64,000 nucleotides of DNA, taken from contig NZ_CP030034.1 of the NCBI RefSeq assembly GCF_006874625.1, positions 1,736,001 to 1,800,000 on the forward strand. The letters run 5' to 3'. Below the pieces are notes generated by a model that worked only from the letters and a program-made list of their open reading frames with translations, did not search any database and was not told the origin of the DNA. Below, piece by piece: positions 1-8,279 of the stretch. A program made the translations under genes and the position numbers. Each line of letters opens with the position of its first letter. The stretch's first letter is position 1. This DNA is from Bdellovibrio sp. NC01 (lineage in GTDB: Bacteria > Bdellovibrionota > Bdellovibrionia > Bdellovibrionales > Bdellovibrionaceae).

Positions 1-1257
1 ATGATGTGCTTGGCGTATTTGTTCGTGGCATTGATGGGTGGTTTCTTAACGGCCAAGGTTCGTAGCCGCGATTTAGATTTGATTCAAAGGGACGAATACA
101 ATCGTGCTTTGTATGAGCTCGTTAAAGAGATGGCTGCCGCTTTGACTTCTTTGGAAGCGTGTTTGAGTGCTGAGCAAAGTCTTGAAACTCTTCTGAAAGG
201 AAAAGTAAAAATCATTTTGACCGATAGCGAAGGTAAGCTTTTAAGAAAGACTTATAACTCTGCCAAATTAGATGAGAAGGATTTGGCCTTAGCCTTGTGG
301 TCTTTTGAAAATCGCAAGAAGGCTGGATGGAAAACGGATACCTTGACGGAATCACGTTGTCTGAGTTTGCCGTTGCGTGGAAAAGAAAATCTTATGGGGA
401 TTTTGCTTTATTATCCTCGTAAAAATGAAGGCTTGCCTTTAGATCAAGAGAATCTACTTGATACAGTTGTTGTGCAATTGGCGATGGCGTTAGAGCGTTT
501 AACACTTCAAGAAAAACTTCAAAGTATCAAAATTTTTGAGGCCTCTGAAAAATTGCATCAGGCTTTGTTGAATTCCGTTTCGCATGAATTAAGAACGCCG
601 CTGACTGCGATCATTGGTTCAGCATCCGCGTTGCAAGATGAAAAGGTGAACAAGGAAGCTGCAATTCAAAAGCAATTGGTCCAGGCTTTGATGGAGTCTT
701 CGCATCGTTTAGATCAAGTTGTTGAGAACTTACTTGATATGTCTCGTTTAAATTCGGGGGTGCTGACTCCGAAGAAGGAATGGGTCGATTTAGTCGATTT
801 ACTTGAAGGTTTGCAGCGTAAAGTGCAAGCGGCGGTGGCTCAGCATAACTTAAAGATGAACTTTACGGATGAGCAGTGCTTGGTTCAAGTGGATGAACGC
901 TTGATGGAACATGTGTTTTTGAACTTGATTACGAACGCAGCCCGCTATGCTCCGCCAGGCACTTTGATTACGGTTAATATCGAGCGAGACAATCGTAAAG
1001 TGTCTGTTCGTGTCACTGATGAAGGGCCGGGTATTCCTGCGAATAATGTCGATAAGATCTTTGAAGCATTTTATCGTGTGCCAGGAAGTGCAGCCGGTGG
1101 CGTCGGGTTAGGCCTTGCGATCGTTAAAGCATTTGTTGAAGCTCATGGCGGACGCGTTTATGCTAGAAATCGAAATGAGCGCAGTGGAGCTGAGTTTGTT
1201 GTGGAGCTTCCGTATGTTGAGCCACCACAGATTTTGTTAGAAGGTCGTGAGTCATGA
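1..1257 (+). CDS. kdpD: KdpD-type sensor histidine kinase, C-terminal part (5' end outside window)
   Basis: Membrane sensor kinase of the KdpD/KdpE system that controls the high-affinity Kdp K+ pump. The visible protein opens in a hydrophobic segment followed by LTAKVRSR, which matches the last transmembrane helix and cytoplasmic exit of KdpD. A weak GAF-like region follows at about residues 40-165. The dimerisation/phosphoacceptor motif SHELRTPL has the His at about 195, and the HATPase domain carries N-box NLITNAARYA and G-boxes DEGPGIP and GVGLGLAI. Family KdpD proteins are about 900 residues, so the N-terminal KdpD and Usp domains must lie upstream of base 1. The stop overlaps the kdpE start by 4 nt (ATGA), so the two are translationally coupled. 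Confidence 0.9.
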   Translation: MMCLAYLFVALMGGFLTAKVRSRDLDLIQRDEYNRALYELVKEMAAALTSLEACLSAEQSLETLLKGKVKIILTDSEGKLLRKTYNSAKLDEKDLALALWSFENRKKAGWKTDTLTESRCLSLPLRGKENLMGILLYYPRKNEGLPLDQENLLDTVVVQLAMALERLTLQEKLQSIKIFEASEKLHQALLNSVSHELRTPLTAIIGSASALQDEKVNKEAAIQKQLVQALMESSHRLDQVVENLLDMSRLNSGVLTPKKEWVDLVDLLEGLQRKVQAAVAQHNLKMNFTDEQCLVQVDERLMEHVFLNLITNAARYAPPGTLITVNIERDNRKVSVRVTDEGPGIPANNVDKIFEAFYRVPGSAAGGVGLGLAIVKAFVEAHGGRVYARNRNERSGAEFVVELPYVEPPQILLEGRES

Positions 1258-1949
1258 AAGAAAATCAACGTCGTGTTTTAGTTATTGATGACGAAGCTTC
1301 TATTCGTAAACTTTTGCGTGTCAGTCTTGAAGCTAATAGTTATCACATTGATGAGGCAAAATCAGCGACTGAAGGTTTACAGATGGCTGCAAGTCTTCGT
1401 CCTGAAATCATTCTTTTGGATTTAGGACTTCCTGACAAAAGCGGGCTTGAAGTTTTAAAAGAGATCCGTGCATGGTCGCAAGTTCCCGTGATCGTTCTGA
1501 CGGTTTTAGATTCTGAAAACGATAAGGTCACAGCTTTAGACGGTGGCGCAGACGACTACGTCACAAAACCTTTTAGCGTGCCCGAACTGTTAGTGCGTAT
1601 GCGTGTGGCTTTACGTCATGCCAATGGAATTGTTCAAGATAAAAAAGATCTAAAAAGTGGCCCCTTAGTCGTGGATCTGCCAGGGCACACAGCCTTAGTC
1701 GACGGGGAGTTGATTAAGCTGACAGCGACGGAATTCAATATCTTAAAAGTTTTAATCAAACACAAAGGTAAGGTTGTGACCCACCGGATGATTTTGAATG
1801 AGGTGTGGGGTCCTAATTCGGTCGAACATACTCACTATTTGCGTGTGTATGTCGGTGCGCTTCGTAAAAAACTGAAAACTCGCGATGATATTCCGGAATT
1901 AATTCAAACTGAGGCCGGTGTCGGCTATCGTCTGTTAGATCTTGAATAA
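1254..1949 (+). CDS. kdpE: KdpE-type OmpR-family response regulator
   Basis: DNA-binding response regulator of the KdpD/KdpE pair, expected to activate the kdpFABC potassium-pump genes. The receiver domain (about 1-120) has the acidic pair D12/D13, phosphoacceptor D56 in LLDLGLP, switch T83 and K105 in VTKPF. The C-terminal winged-helix domain (about 130-231) ends with the usual YRLL segment. The 231-residue length is normal for KdpE. The ATG overlaps the kdpD stop, and a strong terminator follows immediately. No kdpFABC genes are visible downstream, so the pump genes would have to lie upstream of the window. Confidence 0.93.
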   Translation: MKENQRRVLVIDDEASIRKLLRVSLEANSYHIDEAKSATEGLQMAASLRPEIILLDLGLPDKSGLEVLKEIRAWSQVPVIVLTVLDSENDKVTALDGGADDYVTKPFSVPELLVRMRVALRHANGIVQDKKDLKSGPLVVDLPGHTALVDGELIKLTATEFNILKVLIKHKGKVVTHRMILNEVWGPNSVEHTHYLRVYVGALRKKLKTRDDIPELIQTEAGVGYRLLDLE

Positions 1950-1951
1950 AA

Positions 1952-1990
1952 AAATGCCGAAGTTATGAAACCTCGGCATTTTCATTTTTT
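1952..1990 (+). terminator. Rho-independent terminator after kdpE, probably bidirectional
   Basis: Perfect 9-bp stem AAATGCCGA/TCGGCATTT with a 12-nt loop, followed by a T-rich run. The A-run before the stem gives a T-tract on the other strand too, so it can also serve the convergent gene at 2003-2641. Confidence 0.85.
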
Positions 1991-2002
1991 GAACAGTAAA
2001 AA

Positions 2003-2641
2003 TTATTTTAAGATCGATGCCTTAAGATTACCAACGCCGTCATCAGCTGGTTTACCTAACCAGATAGAGAAGATCTGTTGAACAAAGCCCGCTGGTCCTT
2101 TGATTGAAGAGACGTTGCCAGAAGTTGTTTCGTAAATCACTTCTTCAGAACCGTCTTTCAATTTTGAGCCAAGAATAGTTAAAGTCTTACCTTCTTTCGC
2201 TTCGCCACCTTTAGTCACGCTATCCAAGAATTGTTTTACGCTTGAGTCGTCAAGATTTACGCCATTTACTTTTAAGGCCTCTTTAAAAGATTTTTGGACG
2301 TCTTCGCCACCGACAGAGCGCAAGAAGTGAAGTTGAACCGCCACGGCTTTTTGTTCTTTCAATGAAGCCAAAGCTTCGCTTTCAGACTTTTTGAACTTTT
2401 CAGGAGATGAAACAAAAAGTTCGCCCACGTAAACTTTGAAGTTCATGAAAGCGACTTTTTTAGAGCGCAAGCCCGCTCCAATTTGAGACAGCTTTACCGC
2501 TTCGCCTTCGACAGTTGCGGAACTTGTTGAGGACAACGAAACTCCTTCTAATTTGCCTTTGCTGCCTTCATTTGTCAGAAGAGCCGCATAAGAATTGATA
2601 GAGAAGACTAGGCCCAGCATCACAGTTGTAAAGTGTTTCAT
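2003..2641 (-). CDS. Secreted chalcone isomerase-like domain protein
   Basis: 212-residue protein with a signal peptide (about residues 1-19, ending SYA). It belongs to the bacterial chalcone-isomerase-like family: the FKVYVGELFV strand and the C-terminal IFSIWLGKPADD segment are typical. Bacterial members are generally periplasmic or outer-membrane associated; enzymatic activity is unproven, and some relatives of this fold bind fatty acids instead. An AAAGGA ribosome-binding site precedes the ATG. The gene converges on kdpE and stands alone. Assignment to the fold is fairly firm; the role is unknown. Confidence 0.7.
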   Translation of the reverse strand: MKHFTTVMLGLVFSINSYAALLTNEGSKGKLEGVSLSSTSSATVEGEAVKLSQIGAGLRSKKVAFMNFKVYVGELFVSSPEKFKKSESEALASLKEQKAVAVQLHFLRSVGGEDVQKSFKEALKVNGVNLDDSSVKQFLDSVTKGGEAKEGKTLTILGSKLKDGSEEVIYETTSGNVSSIKGPAGFVQQIFSIWLGKPADDGVGNLKASILK

Positions 2642-2745
2642 AAAGATCCTTTCGTTGTTTCTTAAGGATTTGGGGCGACCACCAAAATGTCAACCCGGAA
2701 AAGAATTGTTGGCAGCCACAACTTGCTCAACGTAAAATATGAGTA

Positions 2746-4137
2746 ATGGGGTCATCGACGCGCGACCAATTGGATAAGCGCCCAACACCAATATTCAGGC
2801 AACGTTTGGAGTTTTTGCTGTTAACACAGCGAGAGGACGTGCTTTCTCGCGCGAAAGTCGTGATCTCTGAGTACTATTTGACCTTCAAACAGTTCCCAAG
2901 TCTTGAAAATGCGGGGACTGGCCGCGAACTAAATAACGCGCAGATCGTTTTGATTGCTCAAGAAGAAAAGGAATCAATTAAAGACTTTTCTGGTCGCGTG
3001 GAAGTTTTGCTGCAACGTTTTCCGCGTTCGTGGATTCTAACGGTTTTGCATGAATCGTCTTTACGTGAAAACTTAGCGGGCACGCAGAATGATCGCGTGA
3101 TCCCATTGTCGCCGTCGGAATTTTTCAACACTTTAAAGTTTGAATATATTTGTTTGCAGAAAGCGCGGTCACAATTTTTTGAGATGGCTCCGACAGATTT
3201 ATTCCCAATGACCGAATTACCATTCACGGTGTCCGTGCGCTTGCCGATGAATCAAAAATTTTTAGGCGTTGCTTATAAAGGCCTGGTGCTGTCAGAAACC
3301 AAGTATCAACGCCTTAAGGCTGTCGATAGCATCTTTTTTCAAATTCAAGACGGTCCTTCGTATTATCGCTATATCAATACATACTTTGATGCTTCAGGGG
3401 CGGCTTTGAAAAAGAAGGCACGCGCTTTGTTTTTGAGTGTGTGCAGTCTGTGGCTTGAGATGAATGAATACTTGTTGTTTGATTTTAAATCGAATAGCGA
3501 AGTGAAAGTTCGCGAGTGCTATACGCGTCTGTTGGAGCAAGCAACCGCATTGATTGATTTAATGGCCACAGAAGAAAGTCTTTGGGATGTCTTCCGTGAA
3601 TCCGTGCAGAATGATTTGTTTGTGCAATTCAGATCTCCGTGGATTGCGACTTACGCAGCCTTGATGTGCAAAAAAAGTGGACAAGGTGATCCGTTGGTTG
3701 CGTTTATTTCGGGATTATTTGCCGATGTCGGTTTGTTTGATATTTCTGATGGCACGGCTGCAAAGTACCTGCAAAAGGGCGATAAAGACCTGAATGAAAA
3801 TGAAAGCAAAGAGCTTTCAAAGCATCCGGTACTTTCGTTGAATCGTTGTCTTATCAAAAAACTTCCTTTGAATGAAGCAGTGAAGTCTGTGTTAGTCACA
3901 GTTCATGAGCGTCATGACGAGAAGGGTTATCCCAACCAAGTTCCTGCGGATAAGTTGTCATTAGAAGCCCAAGCGATTCGCTTTGCTGGATTGATCGATC
4001 TGGGTGTGCGCACAACGATGGCAGAAACCGGAGTGGGTTTCCGCTTTATGAAAGAGAAACTGTGGGAGAAGGAGCAATCGGCTCCGGGCAGTTTCAGTCT
4101 TGAATTTTTGAACTCGATTGCCGAGAGTCTGATCTAA
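2746..4137 (+). CDS. Degenerate HD-GYP-family protein
   Basis: 463-residue cytoplasmic protein without membrane segments. The C-terminal third follows the HD-GYP layout: a GLFADVGLF stretch where LLHDIGK is expected, a conserved HP, HERHDEKGYP in place of HHERxDGxGYP, and an FAGLID segment where VADxFDA is expected. The HD dyad is AD, one His of HHE is lost and the late metal Asp is gone, so hydrolysis of cyclic-di-GMP is unlikely. A binding or scaffold role is my inference. The N-terminal two thirds (about 1-300) match nothing I recognise, possibly PilZ-like near residue 150-200. The start is not fixed: no clear Shine-Dalgarno precedes 2746. Confidence 0.65.
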   Translation: MGSSTRDQLDKRPTPIFRQRLEFLLLTQREDVLSRAKVVISEYYLTFKQFPSLENAGTGRELNNAQIVLIAQEEKESIKDFSGRVEVLLQRFPRSWILTVLHESSLRENLAGTQNDRVIPLSPSEFFNTLKFEYICLQKARSQFFEMAPTDLFPMTELPFTVSVRLPMNQKFLGVAYKGLVLSETKYQRLKAVDSIFFQIQDGPSYYRYINTYFDASGAALKKKARALFLSVCSLWLEMNEYLLFDFKSNSEVKVRECYTRLLEQATALIDLMATEESLWDVFRESVQNDLFVQFRSPWIATYAALMCKKSGQGDPLVAFISGLFADVGLFDISDGTAAKYLQKGDKDLNENESKELSKHPVLSLNRCLIKKLPLNEAVKSVLVTVHERHDEKGYPNQVPADKLSLEAQAIRFAGLIDLGVRTTMAETGVGFRFMKEKLWEKEQSAPGSFSLEFLNSIAESLI

Positions 4138-4238
4138 CGACCGCTATCTGGTTTGACACCCATTGTAAGACTTAGATTCCTTTTGCGCCTTTACACACCT
4201 TTGCATTTAATATTGGTTCGAATAAGGAGAATCGTTAA

Positions 4239-4721
4239 ATGCTTAAGAAAGCAGCATGTGCTTTGGCGTTGATTACTTGCGCAAGCGTAGGTCACGCAAA
4301 AGAACTTACAAATCGTTTGGGTGTTGGTGTTAAAAGTCACGAAACTTTGGATCTTCCAGAGTTGGCTATCGTTTACAATCCAACAAATGAAATTGCTATC
4401 ACAGGCGGTTTGGGTATCGATACTAAGAAAGACGAATCTAAATTCGCAGCGAACGTGGGCGTTCGTCGTATCGTGTTTAAAGAAGACAATATGAACTTCT
4501 ACATGGGCGGTACGTTCGGTCTTGTGAACTGGGAAACAGCCGGCGATAAAGAATCAGGTATTGAACTTGATGCTGTCTTCGGTGGTGAGTTCTTCTTGCC
4601 TGGTTTGGATTCATTGGGTTTTACATTTGAAGGCGGTGCGGGCGTTCTTTCAACAGACAATGTTCGTTTCAGAACAATCGCTGACAGCCCACTTCGTGCG
4701 GGAATTATTTTCTACTTCTAA
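4239..4721 (+). CDS. Small outer-membrane beta-barrel-like protein
   Basis: 160-residue exported protein with a signal peptide cut after about residue 20 (VGHA). The mature part is a run of alternating amphipathic strands (for example NEIAITGGLGI, NFYMGGTFGLV, LGFTFEGGAGVL) and ends in the aromatic IIFYF, a classic C-terminal signature for beta-barrel assembly. This suggests a small 8-strand barrel, but no family is recognised. A good AAGGAG ribosome-binding site lies upstream. ridA follows 11 nt after the stop and may be co-transcribed. Confidence 0.65.
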   Translation: MLKKAACALALITCASVGHAKELTNRLGVGVKSHETLDLPELAIVYNPTNEIAITGGLGIDTKKDESKFAANVGVRRIVFKEDNMNFYMGGTFGLVNWETAGDKESGIELDAVFGGEFFLPGLDSLGFTFEGGAGVLSTDNVRFRTIADSPLRAGIIFYF

Positions 4722-4732
4722 GAGGAATAAAT

Positions 4733-5110
4733 ATGAAAAAAGTGATTCACACAGACAATGCTCCTAAAGCAGTTGGTCCATACTCTCAAGCGGTTGCTAT
4801 GGGCGATTTCTTGTTCTGCTCTGGTCAAATTTCAATCGATCCAAAAACGAATGAAGTTTTCACTGGCGACATCAAAACGCAAACTGAAATGGTGATGAAA
4901 AATGTTGAAGCGGTTTTGACTGCGAACAACATGAAATTTTCAAACATCATCAAAACAACTATCTTCATCACGAACATGGCAGACTTTGCCACTGTGAACG
5001 AAGTTTACGCGAAGTCATTTTCTGAAGCTCCGCCAGCTCGTTCAACTGTTGCTGTTGCAGGCCTTCCAAAAGGCGTGAACGTGGAGATCGAAGTCATTGC
5101 TCATCGTTAA
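4733..5110 (+). CDS. ridA: RidA family reactive intermediate/imine deaminase
   Basis: 125-residue YjgF/YER057c/UK114-family enzyme. RidA hydrolyses enamine/imine intermediates such as 2-aminoacrylate made by PLP enzymes, protecting other PLP enzymes from damage. Family hallmarks are all visible: AVGPYSQAV near the N-terminus, FCSGQI, the conserved Arg in PPARSTVAVAGLPKG (about residue 105), and the acidic end of VEIEVIA. Length is typical, and the active form is a cytoplasmic trimer. An AGAGGA ribosome-binding site precedes the ATG. The stop overlaps the next gene by 14 nt. Confidence 0.93.
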   Translation: MKKVIHTDNAPKAVGPYSQAVAMGDFLFCSGQISIDPKTNEVFTGDIKTQTEMVMKNVEAVLTANNMKFSNIIKTTIFITNMADFATVNEVYAKSFSEAPPARSTVAVAGLPKGVNVEIEVIAHR

Positions 5111-5672
5111 GAAGCTTCTTCGTTCGCGCACTTTTTGGCTGGTGCTGATCATCGCCGGTATTGTCGTTTATAGATTTGTAAACGAATACCAGCGAGTGCA
5201 AAGCGAGCCAATGATCTCTTGGACAAAATCACAGACGGCAGATTGCGCTGTGGTTTTGACTGGGGGAGCGGGAAGGGTGCGCGAAGGTTTTGATTTGCTT
5301 GCGAATCAAAATGTAAAGAAGCTTGTGATCTCGGGCGTGTATGCAAATGCACGTCTGCGCGAGATCATGCCCGTGTGGCCATACTATGGAAACTTGAACG
5401 AGAATGATGTCGTTCTTGATCGCCGTTCTGAAACAACTTACGGGAACGCTCAGCAGAGTTTACCGATTGTCGAAGCCTTGAAATGTCGTGACATCTTGTT
5501 AGTCACTTCGCGCATTCACATGTACCGTTCATATCGCACGTTTAGGTCCTCGTTCCCGGAAAATATCTACATTCAAAAACACCCTGTGATTGCCTCGCGC
5601 TATGAGCCGTCATCATGGGAGACGGGCTTTGAAGCCTTAAAGTCCCTGTTTTATTCGCTTTGGGCTTATTAA
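5097..5672 (+). CDS. YdcF/SanA-like DUF218 membrane-anchored protein
   Basis: 191 residues with one N-terminal membrane anchor (about 12-27) followed by a periplasmic DUF218 domain. Domain hallmarks are DCAVVLTGGAGR (strand plus GG loop), VISG, and RSETTYGNA, the TxxNA-type motif of YdcF/SanA/ElyC proteins. Family members such as ElyC and SanA affect envelope and peptidoglycan homeostasis, but the reaction is unknown. The likely start is TTG, overlapping the end of ridA with a GGAG upstream inside ridA, so the two genes appear coupled. Confidence 0.75.
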   Translation: MLIVKKLLRSRTFWLVLIIAGIVVYRFVNEYQRVQSEPMISWTKSQTADCAVVLTGGAGRVREGFDLLANQNVKKLVISGVYANARLREIMPVWPYYGNLNENDVVLDRRSETTYGNAQQSLPIVEALKCRDILLVTSRIHMYRSYRTFRSSFPENIYIQKHPVIASRYEPSSWETGFEALKSLFYSLWAY

Positions 5673-5753
5673 TCTGACATAAAACCAGACCTTTGGTCCG
5701 CCAACAAAAGATAGTAAAAACCCGATACGTCCTTAGAGAAAAGGGACGGTGTC

Positions 5754-6578
5754 ATGGACTCTTTGCTGACGCAAATTGATTCCTTAGGCAGATTTATTAC
5801 CAAAAACGTGGAGTACACATTGCGTGTCCTCTTGATGGTATACCTTTCTCTTCGTGCGACTGTTCTGGATCAGGCGCAAGGCCTTCGCCAAATCTTCGGA
5901 GTTATTTCAGCGCAAATTTATTTCACCGGCTGGCAAGCGCTTCCGCTTGTGACCGTGTTAGCGTTGGGTACGGGCGGAGTTTTGATTTTACAATCACTGA
6001 CAAATTTAACTCTGCTAGGCGGAACTGCGATGATCGGGAACTTTCTGATCGTGATGGTTTTGCGTGAGGCAGGTCCATTACTTGTTGCCCTTGTCGTGAT
6101 CGCACGCTCGGGGACTGCTGTTGCTTCGGAACTTGGTAACATGCGTGCGAATCGTGAAATCGAAGCCCTTGAAAGTATGGGTATTAATCCGCTGAGTTTC
6201 ATCGTGTTCCCACGTGTGTTGGGCGGTGTTGTCAGCGTTTTGTGTCTGGCATTTTATTTTAACTTTATGGCGTTAATCGGTGGATTTGCGATTACTCGTC
6301 TTATTCAGGATATGCCGTTTGCGTTTTATTCTGATTCATTGATGCGCGCCTTTACGAAGGAAGACGTGTTTATTTTCCTTCTTAAAAACAGCTTCAGCGG
6401 AATGATTATATTTGTGGTGTCATGTTATCAAGGCTTGTCTGTGAAAAAGAGCCCGCATGAGGTTCCTCAGGTTACAACTCAAGCGGTTGTAAACAGTATT
6501 ATCTTCGTCGTGATTTTCAATTTAATGGTTACAGCTTTGTTTTATCTCAATCAACTTCGCAATTTGGGGGTGGTCTAA
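5754..6578 (+). CDS. mlaE: MlaE-family lipid ABC transporter permease
   Basis: 274-residue inner-membrane permease of the MlaE (YrbE) family, which moves phospholipid-like substrates between the inner membrane and a periplasmic MCE protein. It shows about five hydrophobic helices and the diagnostic loop MRANREIEALESMGINP (about 130-146), which couples to the ATPase. First gene of a tight operon: its TAA overlaps the ATG of the ATPase gene, and an MCE gene follows. No MlaB STAS gene is present. A GGGACGG stretch precedes the ATG. Confidence 0.9.
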   Translation: MDSLLTQIDSLGRFITKNVEYTLRVLLMVYLSLRATVLDQAQGLRQIFGVISAQIYFTGWQALPLVTVLALGTGGVLILQSLTNLTLLGGTAMIGNFLIVMVLREAGPLLVALVVIARSGTAVASELGNMRANREIEALESMGINPLSFIVFPRVLGGVVSVLCLAFYFNFMALIGGFAITRLIQDMPFAFYSDSLMRAFTKEDVFIFLLKNSFSGMIIFVVSCYQGLSVKKSPHEVPQVTTQAVVNSIIFVVIFNLMVTALFYLNQLRNLGVV

Positions 6579-7288
6579 TGAAAATCGAAAGTCTTAAGTT
6601 TGAAGGCGTATCATTTACGCACGAAGGGCAAGAGCCAATCATTCACAACGTGGAATTCGATTTCCCAATGAACGAAATTCTTTGGGTTAAAGCTGAAGAA
6701 GGTGCTGGCAAAAGCTCTTTGCTGCAAATTTTAGGTGGCTTGCAAATCCCTCAATCAGGCCAATATTTGATTAACGGTGAAAACGTTGTCGATATGTCGT
6801 TTGAAGAGTTTTTGCCATACCGTTTGCAAATCGGCTATTCATTCGATTACGGCGGTTTGATTAATAATCGTACTTTGTATGACAACTTGATGTTGCCACT
6901 TCTTTATCACAAAGCTGTTTCGCAAAAAGAAGCGAAAGAGCGTGTTGATGAGATGATCCGTATTTTTGATATCGGTAAATTCGCCAATGAACGTCCTGCC
7001 CATGTGCCAGGTCGTGTTCGTAAGTTGACGTGCTTGATGCGCTCGCTTGTTATGAGACCGCAAGTTTTGTTGCTTGATGATCCAAGTGTCGGTCTTGGTC
7101 AAGATAGCGTTTACACATTCGTAGATTACGTTCATCAGTTACGTAAAGAAGGTTGTTTGAATCACGTATTCATCAGTTCATACGATGAAAAATTCATGAA
7201 CTTGATGAATTACCAGATCATTCACCTTGATGAAGGCCAATTGTACTTCCAAGCTGTCGATCCAGAGAAAAGAGTTGTTCACCTATGA
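6578..7288 (+). CDS. MlaF-like ABC ATPase subunit with degenerate catalytic motifs
   Basis: 236-residue ABC-ATPase fold placed where MlaF is expected, between permease and MCE genes, with overlapping starts on both sides. Walker A is AEEGAGKSS (residues 39-47), keeping GxGKS but losing the first Gly. The Q-loop Gln is Asp90, the LSGGQ signature is replaced by VPGRVRK (about 143-149), Walker B is LLLDDP with Asp168 in place of the catalytic Glu, and the H-loop His is replaced within SSYDEK (about 200-205). ATP may be bound, but normal hydrolysis is doubtful. Overall length and position argue for a real, maintained subunit and not a pseudogene. Confidence 0.85.
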   Translation: MKIESLKFEGVSFTHEGQEPIIHNVEFDFPMNEILWVKAEEGAGKSSLLQILGGLQIPQSGQYLINGENVVDMSFEEFLPYRLQIGYSFDYGGLINNRTLYDNLMLPLLYHKAVSQKEAKERVDEMIRIFDIGKFANERPAHVPGRVRKLTCLMRSLVMRPQVLLLDDPSVGLGQDSVYTFVDYVHQLRKEGCLNHVFISSYDEKFMNLMNYQIIHLDEGQLYFQAVDPEKRVVHL

Positions 7289-8241
7289 GGCCTTTGAAGT
7301 TCAATAAATACGAACGGGTCGCGGGACTTTTTGTTCTGTGTGCGATCTTCGGGGTTGCATTGACTGCTGTCAGTGTCGCGATCAAACAAGGTTGGTTTGA
7401 AACGAAAGTTTACTATACCACGGTGTTTGAAACGGCCGACGGTATTCATCAAGGTACAACGGTACAGATGGCGGGGCTTCGTGCTGGCGCTGTTGATGAC
7501 GTTGAACTTGAAGACAACAACCAAGTTCGTGTGACGTTCTATGTTTTGGGCAAATTTCAAAATCGTGTTCGTCAAGACAGCGGCATTCAGTTGATTCGTC
7601 CGTTTGTGATTGGTGAACGAGTGATTGACGTGAGTGTGGGATCTGAAGCAAGTCCTGTGCTTGCTGCAAATAGTTTTATTAAGTCGACGGAAACCACAGA
7701 CTTTATGACTTTGATGAGTGGCAAACACTTGAATCAATATCTGGGTAAGCTCGGTGGTATTCTTGAAAACATGCAGATCCTAGTGGAAGCGTTTGCAGAT
7801 AAAAAACGCGCGCAAAGTATCGTCAGTATCTTTGACCGTATGGACCCGTTGATTAAAAACTTGAATACAATGTCTGTCGAAGTGATCAAGCTTTCAAAAC
7901 AAGCAACCCACGATGATGGTGTACAAAAGTTAGTTGGCAACTTGGCAGTGACAACGGGAGAGATCAATAAGATCCTTCCAGAGTTGAATGAAGAAAATCC
8001 GAAGTTGGCAAAAGACTTGGCGTCTATGACGCAAAACTTGGCAGTTATGACCAAAGCGTTGGGCCCCGCAGTTCAGGCGGTTGAACCACAACTTCCAGGC
8101 GCTAGTGTGCGCCTTGTCGAAGCTTTAAATGAAACTGTCGTTGTTCTGAAGGCGATGCAAAAAAGCTTTTTCATGAAAAGCAACGTGAAGGAAGTCCAAG
8201 AGGAAGAATCCACACGCCGCGTTCCTGCGAATTCGAAATAA
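7285..8241 (+). CDS. mlaD: MlaD-like MCE domain protein
   Basis: 318-residue protein with one N-terminal transmembrane anchor (about 11-32) and a periplasmic MCE domain (about 38-118). The conserved DGIHQGTTVQMAGLRAG and IGERVIDVSVG segments are typical. The MCE domain forms the hexameric lipid-carrying ring of Mla-type systems. After it comes a long helical, partly coiled-coil tail (about 140-290) and a charged C-terminus. That is longer than E. coli MlaD (about 180 residues) and suggests a needle-like extension. The ATG overlaps the ATPase stop (ATGAG). Confidence 0.88.
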   Translation: MRPLKFNKYERVAGLFVLCAIFGVALTAVSVAIKQGWFETKVYYTTVFETADGIHQGTTVQMAGLRAGAVDDVELEDNNQVRVTFYVLGKFQNRVRQDSGIQLIRPFVIGERVIDVSVGSEASPVLAANSFIKSTETTDFMTLMSGKHLNQYLGKLGGILENMQILVEAFADKKRAQSIVSIFDRMDPLIKNLNTMSVEVIKLSKQATHDDGVQKLVGNLAVTTGEINKILPELNEENPKLAKDLASMTQNLAVMTKALGPAVQAVEPQLPGASVRLVEALNETVVVLKAMQKSFFMKSNVKEVQEEESTRRVPANSK

Positions 8242-8279
8242 CTTCTTGAAACAACAGAGCTTAATAATATGATGAAGAG

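Noticed and set aside
1-6. ATG-ATG at the first bases as a true start of the histidine kinase
   Set aside because: The protein begins inside a KdpD transmembrane helix, so the gene is simply cut by the window edge.
5725-5740. CCCGATAC before the MlaE gene as a sigma-28 promoter
   Set aside because: The -10-like box is present, but no -35 match lies at 11-12 nt spacing.
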